DNA from: JAAYZQ01 sp034428935
Lineage (GTDB): Bacteria > Chloroflexota > Anaerolineae > JAAYZQ01
DNA length: 15,131 nucleotides
Direction of reading: 5' to 3'
Assembly (NCBI GenBank): GCA_034428935.1
Contig: DAOUHB010000050.1
Span: 1 to 15,131 of the forward strand
The first letter of the stretch is position 1. Each line of letters begins with the position of its first letter. Shown in pieces: positions 6,747 through 13,654 of this stretch. The position numbers and the translations under genes were made by a program. The notes under the pieces are model-generated. The model saw nothing but the letters and a program-made list of their open reading frames with translations. It did not search any database and was not told the DNA's origin.

Positions 6747-7745
6747 ATGGTCACAAGCAGGACGGCGGACAATGAAAGCCGGGCGCCAAGGGTGGTCGCC
6801 GTTGGAGGAGGAACCGGGCTTTCGACCCTGTTGCGTGGAATCAAGGCACACACGCCCCACATCACTGCCATCGTCACTGTGGCGGATGATGGCGGGTCCT
6901 CGGGACGGCTGCGCCGCGAGTTGGGAGTTCTCCCGCCCGGCGATTTCCGCAACTGCATCGCCGCCCTGGCCGACGACGAAGCGCTGATGACGCAGCTCTT
7001 CCAGTATCGCTTTGGCCAGGGGACGGGCCTCGACGGGCATAGCTTTGGCAACCTCTTTATCACGGCGCTGGCCGCGGTCACCGGCAGTTTTGAGCGGGCG
7101 GTGGCGGAAGCGTGCCGGGTGTTGGCCATCCGGGGGCGTATCCTGCCCTCGACCCTGGACAACGTGACCCTGGTGGCCGACCTGCGGCGGGCGGCACCAT
7201 CCGGGCTGCTGCGGGTGCAGGGCGAGTCATCCATCCCAAAGGCGGGACAACCGATAGACCGCGTGTTCTTGCGTCCCGAGAACGCCCGCGCCTATCCCGA
7301 GGCGGTGCGGGCCATTTTGAACGCCGATCTCGTCGTCGCCGGTCCGGGAAGCCTGTTCACGAGCATTCTGCCCAACCTGCTTGTGGAGGGCATTCGCCAG
7401 GCCGTGGCTGCGTCGAGGGCGCTCAAGCTGTACGTCTGCAACGTGGCAACCCAGCCGGGCGAAACGGATGGATTCGACGTGGGAGAGCACGTCTCGGTCC
7501 TGCAGCGGCACCTGGGGCGAGACATCTTTACCCACGTCCTGGCCGACGATGGCTCCGCCTGCCACGGGCAGGTCCCGACCCTGGAGCTGGTGGCGCCCAC
7601 CTATCCGGCCGACGCCGGCTACCGGGTTGTGGAGGCCGACCTGTGCGATCGGGCTGTGCCCTGGCGGCACGACGCTGCCAGGCTGGCCGATGAAATTATG
7701 CGCTTCTATGACAGTCAGCGAACCCAAGTGCCTGTAAGGAGGTGA
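6747..7745 (+). CDS. yvcK: YvcK-type gluconeogenesis factor (CofD-like fold)
   Basis: This 332-residue protein has the YvcK signature blocks: VVAVGGGTGLSTLLRGIK (16-33), VTVADDGGSSGRLR (43-56), GDFRNCIAALA (65-75), GHSFGNLFITAL (97-108), the ILPST loop (132-136), GPGSLFTSILPNLLV (199-213) and TQPGETDGF (235-243). YvcK proteins bind UDP-sugars, are needed for growth on gluconeogenic carbon sources in Bacillus and Mycobacterium, and influence peptidoglycan synthesis. They share a fold with the 2-phospho-L-lactate transferase CofD but are a separate group. The ATG at 6747 is directly preceded by GGGTGAAGG and sits about ten bases from the predicted transcription start, so the mRNA has almost no leader. 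A GTG at 6792 (residue 16) is a possible but less likely start. The TGA stop overlaps the ribosome binding site of the next gene. Unlike Bacillus, no rapZ or whiA neighbour is seen here. Confidence 0.93.
   Translation: MVTSRTADNESRAPRVVAVGGGTGLSTLLRGIKAHTPHITAIVTVADDGGSSGRLRRELGVLPPGDFRNCIAALADDEALMTQLFQYRFGQGTGLDGHSFGNLFITALAAVTGSFERAVAEACRVLAIRGRILPSTLDNVTLVADLRRAAPSGLLRVQGESSIPKAGQPIDRVFLRPENARAYPEAVRAILNADLVVAGPGSLFTSILPNLLVEGIRQAVAASRALKLYVCNVATQPGETDGFDVGEHVSVLQRHLGRDIFTHVLADDGSACHGQVPTLELVAPTYPADAGYRVVEADLCDRAVPWRHDAARLADEIMRFYDSQRTQVPVRR
7736..7745 (+). promoter_or_regulatory. Extended ribosome binding site overlapping the yvcK stop
   Basis: AAGGAGGTGA is a ten-base perfect complement to the usual 16S rRNA tail. 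It includes the yvcK stop codon (TGA, 7743-7745) and lies just ahead of the CBS gene ATG at 7750. It fixes that start and implies strong, coupled translation. Confidence 0.75.
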
Positions 7746-7749
7746 AAGA

Positions 7750-8124
7750 ATGAGAACTGCCGCCGATGTGATGACGAAACATGTTGTGGACATTGACGCG
7801 AATGCCACCGTCGCGCAGGCTGTTGAGAAGATGAAGCAGTGGAATGTCTCCAGCCTGCTCGTCGCTCGCAAGGATGCCACCGACACGTGGGGTTTTATGA
7901 GCCAGACCGACATTGTCGAGAAGGTCGTGGCTCAAGGCACCAATCCCGAGGCGGTCCATGTCTACGAGATCATGACCAAGCCGGTCATCACGGTGCCGCC
8001 CAACTGCAGCCTGCAGGACTGCGCCGCGCTCATGGCCCGTGCCGACATCCGCCGCGTCCTGGTTTTCGATGGCCAGGACATAGTGGGGATTGTCAGTAGC
8101 ACCGACATCTTTAATGCAACCTGA
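7750..8124 (+). CDS. Stand-alone two-CBS-domain protein, probable nucleotide sensor
   Basis: This 124-residue protein consists of a CBS pair and nothing else. CBS1 covers about residues 7-62 (VMTKHVVDIDANATVAQAVE and a strand-helix end SQTDIVEKVV). CBS2 covers about 74-124 (IMTKPVITVPPNCSLQDCAA, VLVFDGQDIVGIVSSTDIF). Both repeats keep the MTKxV opening and the (S/T)-x-T-D ribose-binding motif (SQTD, SSTD). Paired CBS modules bind AMP, ATP, SAM or NAD(H) and usually regulate a partner. With no fused enzyme, this one must act in trans. Its place between yvcK and the two GAPDH genes suggests an energy- or redox-sensing role in that pathway, which is inference. It has the strongest ribosome binding site seen in the window. 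The gap to gap1 is 41 bases with no clear promoter. Confidence 0.92.
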   Translation: MRTAADVMTKHVVDIDANATVAQAVEKMKQWNVSSLLVARKDATDTWGFMSQTDIVEKVVAQGTNPEAVHVYEIMTKPVITVPPNCSLQDCAALMARADIRRVLVFDGQDIVGIVSSTDIFNAT

Positions 8125-8165
8125 TTCTGCCACAATTCGAGCGAGAAACCGAAAGGGGGTACGAC

Positions 8166-9206
8166 ATGAAAATTCGAGTAGGTATCAATGGATTTGGGCG
8201 CATCGGCCGCCAGGTGTACCGGGCCATCTGGGAGCACTATGCAGATGACCTCGACGTCATCGCCGTCAACGACCTGACCGATAACCGGACGCTGGCCAAC
8301 CTGCTCAAGTATGACTCCAACTACGGCCGTTTTCCGGCCGATGTAGAGATTCGTGAAGGCAGTTTTCGGGTCGATGGCAAGGAAGTCAAGACCTTCGCGC
8401 AGTACGATCCCAGCCAGATCCCCTGGCGGGACCTGGGTGTGAGCATCGTCGTCGAATCGACGGGCGTGTTCAACGACGGCGAGCAGGCGGCGCTGCATCG
8501 CCAGGCCGGCGCGCAAAAGGTGATCATTACCGCGCCCGCCAAGCCGGCCACGAGCGTCGACTGGACGGTGGTCCTGGGCGTCAACGAGAAGGACTATCAG
8601 CGCGACAAGCACCACGTCATCTCGAACGCGTCGTGCACCACGAACTGCCTGGCTCCCCTGGCCAAGGTGCTGCACCAGAGCTTTGGCATCAACCGCGGGC
8701 ACATGACCACCATTCACTCCTACACCAACGACCAGCGCATCCTGGACCTGCCCCACAAGGACCTGCGGCGGGCCCGGGCGGCGGCGTTGAACATCATCCC
8801 GACCACCACGGGCGCGGCCAAGGCCGTGGCCCTGGTCATCCCCGATCTGAAGGGCAAGTTCGACGGCTATGCCTTGCGCGTGCCCACGCCCACGGTGTCC
8901 ATCGTCGACTTTGTCGCCGAGCTGGGGCAGGAGGTGACGGCCGAGCAGGTGAACGATGCCATGCGCGCTGCCGCCGAGGGCGAGCTGAAGGGGATCCTGG
9001 CCTACAGTGAGGATCCGCTGGTCTCCATGGATCTCAAGGGCGATTCCCACTCTTCCATCGTGGACGGGCCCCTGACCAACGTCGTGCAGGGCAACCTGGT
9101 CAAGGTCGTGGCCTGGTACGACAACGAGTGGGGCTATTCCTGCCGGGTTGCGGACCTCTGCAACTTTTTGGCGAGCCGGGGCAAGGTGTCCCTGGACGAG
9201 GCGTAG
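8166..9206 (+). CDS. gap: Glyceraldehyde-3-phosphate dehydrogenase, type I, NAD-type (first copy)
   Basis: This 346-residue enzyme converts glyceraldehyde 3-phosphate, phosphate and NAD+ to 1,3-bisphosphoglycerate in the cytoplasm. The N-terminal Rossmann motif is VGINGFGRIGRQ (5-16). The catalytic cysteine is Cys157 in SNASCTTNC, with His184 in TTIHSYT, and the C-terminal WYDNEWGY is intact. Asp36 in AVNDLTD corresponds to the conserved Asp32 that binds the adenosine ribose and excludes NADP. Leu195-Pro196 in LDLPHKDLRRAR match the NAD-type pair at 187-188. This therefore looks like the ordinary glycolytic, NAD-dependent enzyme. GGGGGT (8155-8160) lies five bases before the ATG. It is followed by a structured 132-base spacer and a diverged second copy, then pgk. 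Confidence 0.97.
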   Translation: MKIRVGINGFGRIGRQVYRAIWEHYADDLDVIAVNDLTDNRTLANLLKYDSNYGRFPADVEIREGSFRVDGKEVKTFAQYDPSQIPWRDLGVSIVVESTGVFNDGEQAALHRQAGAQKVIITAPAKPATSVDWTVVLGVNEKDYQRDKHHVISNASCTTNCLAPLAKVLHQSFGINRGHMTTIHSYTNDQRILDLPHKDLRRARAAALNIIPTTTGAAKAVALVIPDLKGKFDGYALRVPTPTVSIVDFVAELGQEVTAEQVNDAMRAAAEGELKGILAYSEDPLVSMDLKGDSHSSIVDGPLTNVVQGNLVKVVAWYDNEWGYSCRVADLCNFLASRGKVSLDEA

Positions 9207-9218
9207 AAACCTGCCGGA

Positions 9219-9273
9219 GAGGGCCTGTTCGCAGTGGGCACGCCCACGGGGTACCCACTGTGAACTGGCCCTC
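9219..9273 (+). promoter_or_regulatory. Long RNA hairpin in the gap1-gap2 spacer
   Basis: The arms 9219-9238 and 9254-9273 are complementary over 20 positions: 18 Watson-Crick pairs, one G-U pair (9231/9261) and a single U-U mismatch (9226/9266). The loop is 15 bases. The loop-proximal part can instead form a competing small hairpin, GTGGG (9234-9238) with CCCAC (9243-9247). No T-run follows, so a simple intrinsic terminator is unlikely. It could stabilise or split the gap1-gap2 mRNA, attenuate transcription, or bind a protein. In Bacillus a processing site with a stem-loop similarly separates cggR from gapA. Confidence 0.75.
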
Positions 9274-9279
9274 CCGTAC

Positions 9280-9297
9280 GCCGGCAATGGGGCCGGC
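9280..9297 (+). promoter_or_regulatory. Second hairpin in the gap1-gap2 spacer
   Basis: GCCGGC (9280-9285) and GCCGGC (9292-9297) form a perfect six-pair GC stem with loop AATGGG. It follows the larger hairpin by six bases and lies 41 bases before the second GAPDH start. No T-run follows. It may act together with the upstream hairpin. Confidence 0.5.
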
Positions 9298-9338
9298 TAT
9301 CGGGCTGGAACCGCAACCAAACATCAGGGAGGGATGAA

Positions 9339-10367
9339 ATGGCGATCAGGGTGGCCATCAACGGCTTCGGGCGCATCGGACGGCAGGTGTTCAAGATCAT
9401 TCACCAACACTATGCCGACGATCTGCGGATCACCCACATTGGCGTGAGCAATCCGCACGCCACCGAAGCTCGGGCGCTCCTGCTCAAGTACGATTCCAAT
9501 TACGGGACCTTTGATGCGGAGGTGGAGGCGCGACTGGAGGGCGGCAAGAACGTCATTGTCGTGGACGGTCGGGAGACGCAGGTGATCGGACGAAACCCCT
9601 ATGGGCCGGTGCCCGAGTGGGCGCGCCTGGGGGCGGACCTGGTTATCGAAGCTTCTGGCCACTTCCGGGGGCGCAGCCATCTGCACCTGACGGGCGGCGC
9701 GCGGCGGGTCATTGTCACCGCGCCCGACTCGAGGGCGGATCTGACGGTCGTCGTGGGCATCAACCACACCAAGTACGACCCGGCCAGGCACAAGGTCCTG
9801 TCCAATGCGTCGTGCACCACCAACTGCCTGGCGCCCGTCGCCAAGGTGCTGCACGAGAACTTTTGCATCAAGCAGGGGCTGATGACCACCATCCACGCCT
9901 ACACCGGCAGCCAGCCGGTCCTGGACCACGTCGGCAGCGACCCGCGCCGGTCTCGCTCGGCGGCGACCAACATTGTGCCGACCAGCACCGGCGCCGCCAA
10001 GACCGTGGCCGAGGTCATCCCGGACCTGAAGGGCAAGCTGAACGGGTGCGCCTACCGGGTTCCCATCCCCACCGTGTCGCTGGCCGAGCTGACGGCGCAG
10101 GTCGAGCGCCCCGCCGATCCGGCGACCATCAATGCCGCCTTTGAGGCGGCCGCGGGCGCGCCGCCGCTGAAGAACATCCTGGGATATTCGGCGCTGCCCC
10201 TGGTGTCGACCGACTTTCAGGGCACCACGTATTCGGCCGTCCTCGACGGGCTGTCGACCATGCGCCTCGGCGAAATGGTCAAGGTCGCCGCCTGGTACGA
10301 CAACGAGTGGGGATACGCCTGCCGCGTGGCCGAGCTGGCCGAATATATTGTCCAACAGGGCTTCTAG
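9339..10367 (+). CDS. Glyceraldehyde-3-phosphate dehydrogenase paralogue with altered cofactor-site residues
   Basis: This 342-residue protein is a second type I GAPDH-family enzyme, similar to its upstream neighbour end to end. VAINGFGRIGRQ (5-16), catalytic Cys159 in SNASCTTNC, His186 in TTIHAYT and WYDNEWGY are kept, so it should be catalytically competent. It departs at both cofactor-choice positions: Asn38 replaces the ribose-binding Asp, followed by Pro-His-Ala instead of Leu-Thr-Asp, and His197-Val198 replace the Leu-Pro pair. Loss of that Asp is typical of GAPDHs that accept NADP, such as Bacillus GapB and the plastid enzyme. An anabolic, NADP-preferring or dual-cofactor role is therefore likely. 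Erythrose-4-phosphate dehydrogenase is an alternative. AGGGAGGG (9326-9333) lies five bases before the ATG. It is followed by pgk after 21 bases. Confidence 0.93.
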   Translation: MAIRVAINGFGRIGRQVFKIIHQHYADDLRITHIGVSNPHATEARALLLKYDSNYGTFDAEVEARLEGGKNVIVVDGRETQVIGRNPYGPVPEWARLGADLVIEASGHFRGRSHLHLTGGARRVIVTAPDSRADLTVVVGINHTKYDPARHKVLSNASCTTNCLAPVAKVLHENFCIKQGLMTTIHAYTGSQPVLDHVGSDPRRSRSAATNIVPTSTGAAKTVAEVIPDLKGKLNGCAYRVPIPTVSLAELTAQVERPADPATINAAFEAAAGAPPLKNILGYSALPLVSTDFQGTTYSAVLDGLSTMRLGEMVKVAAWYDNEWGYACRVAELAEYIVQQGF

Positions 10368-10388
10368 GCTTCGGCCAAGGAGGAATTG

Positions 10389-11564
<1,176 letters not shown>

Positions 11565-11572
11565 CAACAGAA

Positions 11573-11603
11573 ACGGCCCGCCTGCACCTGGCAGGCGGGC
11601 CGT
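11573..11603. terminator. Bidirectional intrinsic terminator between pgk and clpX
   Basis: ACGGCCCGCCTGC (11573-11585) and GCAGGCGGGCCGT (11591-11603) form a perfect 13-pair stem with loop ACCTG. On the minus strand the hairpin is followed by TTTCTGTTG, a fair U-tract for ending clpX transcripts. On the plus strand AGAATTCTCTTCC follows, which is weaker. It lies between two convergent stop codons (11562-11564 and 11625-11627), as expected of a shared terminator. Confidence 0.85.
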
Positions 11604-11624
11604 AGAATTCTCTTCCAGGCGCTG

Positions 11625-12926
11625 CTAGCCTGTTTCCTTCAGCTCTTCTTGCTCGCCCGAAACGGGGCGTCCCGACTGGGTCAGCAACAACGGGCGCACC
11701 TTGCGGCGGATCGTGTCGCCGTTGATGACGCACTTGACCACGTCCGTGCGGGACGGGATCTCGTACATGACGTCCAGCAACGTCTCTTCCAGGATGGTGC
11801 GCAATCCCCTGGCGCCGGTCTTGCGGCCCAGGGCCTCCTCAGCGGCGGCCTCCAGGGCATCCTCGGTCAACACCAGCTCCACGTTGTCCAGCTCAAAGAG
11901 CTTCTTGAACTGGCGCACCAGGGCATTCTTGGGCTCGGTCAGGATGGCGACCATGGCCTTCAGGTCCAACGGCTCGACGCTGGTGAGGACCGGCAGCCGG
12001 CCCACCAGCTCGGGGATGAGGCCAAAGGCCATGAGGTCGTCGGGTGTAATCTGGCGCAAGAGCTCGGCGGAGGTCATCTCCCGGCGGCGCTGGCCCTCGC
12101 GGCCGGTGGCGAAACCCACCTGCCCCTTGGCGCCCACGCGCTCGCCCACGATCTTGTCCAGTCCCTCGAAGGTGCCGCCGCAGATGAACAGGATATTCGT
12201 GGTGTTGATCTGGATGAACTCCTGTTGCGGGTGCTTGCGCCCGCCGTGGGGCGGTACGTTGATCTCGGCGCCCTCCACGATCTTGAGCAGCGCCTGCTGG
12301 ACGCCCTCGCCCGAGACGTCCCGGGTGATGCTGGGGTTGTCGCCCGACTTGCGCCCGGCCTTGTCGATCTCGTCGATGTAAATGATGCCCTTTTCGGCAC
12401 GTTCCACGTCAAAATCGGCGGCCTGTAGCAGGCCGAGGAGGATGGTCTCCACGTCCTCGCCCACGTAGCCGGCCTCGGTGAGGGCCGTGGCGTCGGCGAT
12501 GGAAAAGGGTACGTCCAGGATGCGGGCCAGGGTCTGGGCCAGCAGCGTTTTGCCGCAGCCGGTGGGCCCGACGAGGAGGATGTTGCTCTTTTGCAGCTCT
12601 ACCTCGTCCAGCGACTTGCCGGCGCGGATGCGCTTGTAGTGGTTGTAGACGGCCACGGCCAGGACCTTCTTGGCGCGTTCCTGGCCCACCACGTATTCGT
12701 CCAGGCGCTGATAGATCTCCTGGGGAGAGGGCAAGTGCTCAAAGCCCACCGTCGCCCGGTCTCGTTCTTCTTTTTGCCTCTCTTCTTCCAGGATCTCCAC
12801 GCAGAGGGCGACGCACTCGTCGCAGATGAACACGCCGTCCGGTCCGGAGATCAGACGGTCTACTTCTTCGTGGCCTCTCTGGCAAAAAGAGCACTGCTGC
12901 ATAGCCGGTACCTGCCTTCGCCCCAT
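11625..12926 (-). CDS. clpX: ClpX, ATPase subunit of the ClpXP protease
   Basis: This 433-residue AAA+ unfoldase recognises tagged or specific proteins, unfolds them and threads them into ClpP. The N-terminal zinc-binding domain has Cys12, Cys15, Cys35 and Cys38. Walker A is GPTGCGKT (120-127), the pore loop is GYVGED (153-158) and Walker B is YIDEID (183-188). The ClpP-docking loop reads VGF (270-272), a conservative form of the usual IGF. Arg310 in ELVGR and GARGLR (371-376) fit the arginine finger and sensor 2. The ATG at 12926 is preceded six bases upstream by AGGAGA, which overlaps the clpP TAG stop, so clpP and clpX are translationally coupled with only ten bases between them. An internal ATG (residue 9) is a less likely start. 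Order tig-clpP-clpX is the widespread arrangement. Confidence 0.97.
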   Translation of the reverse strand: MGRRQVPAMQQCSFCQRGHEEVDRLISGPDGVFICDECVALCVEILEEERQKEERDRATVGFEHLPSPQEIYQRLDEYVVGQERAKKVLAVAVYNHYKRIRAGKSLDEVELQKSNILLVGPTGCGKTLLAQTLARILDVPFSIADATALTEAGYVGEDVETILLGLLQAADFDVERAEKGIIYIDEIDKAGRKSGDNPSITRDVSGEGVQQALLKIVEGAEINVPPHGGRKHPQQEFIQINTTNILFICGGTFEGLDKIVGERVGAKGQVGFATGREGQRRREMTSAELLRQITPDDLMAFGLIPELVGRLPVLTSVEPLDLKAMVAILTEPKNALVRQFKKLFELDNVELVLTEDALEAAAEEALGRKTGARGLRTILEETLLDVMYEIPSRTDVVKCVINGDTIRRKVRPLLLTQSGRPVSGEQEELKETG

Positions 12927-12936
12927 TTATTTTCTC

Positions 12937-13575
12937 CTACGATTCCTTGGCGCCGTTCTTTTCCTTCTTCTTGCTTTCCTTCTGCTCTTCTTCTTCGTGA
13001 AGCACTTCGTCGATGAGCCCGTACTCGACCGCCCGGGTGGCGTCCATGAAATAGTCCCTGTCAAAGTCCTCGGCGATCTTTTCCACCGTCTGGCCGGTGT
13101 GCCGGGCCAGGATGCCGTGGAGCAGATCCTGCATGCGCTTCAACTCCCTGTACTGAATCTCGACGTCGGGCGCGTAACCGCGGGCGCCGCCTCCGGCGGG
13201 ATGCATGTGGATCGTGGCGTGGGGCAGGGCAAAACGACGGCCCTTGCGGCCGGCAGCCAGCAGGACGGTGCCCAGGCTGGCGGTCCAGCCCACGGCAATG
13301 GTCGATATGGGTGCCCGGAGCATCTGCATGGTGTCATAGATGGCCAAACCGGGATAGATCTCGCCTCCGGGCGAGTTAATGTACATCTGGATCTCGCGTT
13401 CTGGATTCTCGCGGTCGAGGAACAGGAGCTGGGCGACGACAAGGTTTGAGACCTGGTCGTTGATGGGTGTGCCCAGGAACACGATCCGCTCCTTCAACAG
13501 GAGAGAATAGATGTCGTAGGCTCGCTCGCCCCGTCCTGTCGTCTCGATCACCATCGGGATCAAGCTGTTGTGCAT
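12937..13575 (-). CDS. clpP: ATP-dependent Clp protease proteolytic subunit
   Basis: This 212-residue serine peptidase assembles into the double-ring barrel served by ClpX. The catalytic triad is Ser100 in VGWTASLGT, His125 in HMHPAGGGARG and Asp174 in FDRDYF. The handle region and the INSPGGEIYPG motif (66-76) are typical. Two parts differ from the textbook enzyme: the segment after the catalytic His reads HPAGGGARGYAPD instead of the usual HQPLGGAQGQATD form, and the C-terminus is a charged tail, EEEEQKESKKKEKNGAKES, at about 194-212. The start is ATG at 13575 with AGGAGG seven bases upstream. An in-frame extension to 13653 would run through the spacer and is rejected. Confidence 0.95.
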   Translation of the reverse strand: MHNSLIPMVIETTGRGERAYDIYSLLLKERIVFLGTPINDQVSNLVVAQLLFLDRENPEREIQMYINSPGGEIYPGLAIYDTMQMLRAPISTIAVGWTASLGTVLLAAGRKGRRFALPHATIHMHPAGGGARGYAPDVEIQYRELKRMQDLLHGILARHTGQTVEKIAEDFDRDYFMDATRAVEYGLIDEVLHEEEEQKESKKKEKNGAKES

Positions 13576-13608
13576 AGGGTAGCCTCCTGAATTATGTTTC
13601 AAGGGACC

Positions 13609-13614
13609 AGTATA
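13609..13614 (-). promoter_or_regulatory. Possible -10 element upstream of clpP
   Basis: On the minus strand TATACT (13614-13609) matches the sigma-70 -10 box at five of six positions and lies 34 bases from the clpP ATG. No good -35 box is found at 16-18 bases; the nearest, TTACAG, is 20 bases away. It may allow clpP-clpX to be transcribed apart from tig in the 79-base tig-clpP spacer. Confidence 0.35.
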
Positions 13615-13654
13615 AGACGAAATCCTCGCCCGGTCTGTAAGATGGCTCCCCACC

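Noticed and set aside
9219..9297. Calling the gap1-gap2 hairpins an intrinsic terminator
   Set aside because: No U-tract follows either hairpin on the plus strand, and gap2 and pgk downstream have no promoter that I can recognise.
9339..10367. The second GAPDH as a decaying pseudogene
   Set aside because: The frame is intact, the catalytic motifs and the C-terminal WYDNEWGY are kept, it has a strong ribosome binding site, and its codon use matches its neighbours.
13576..13653. N-terminal extension of ClpP to 13653
   Set aside because: ATG at 13575 has a perfect AGGAGG seven bases upstream, and the extra 26 residues look like translated spacer DNA.
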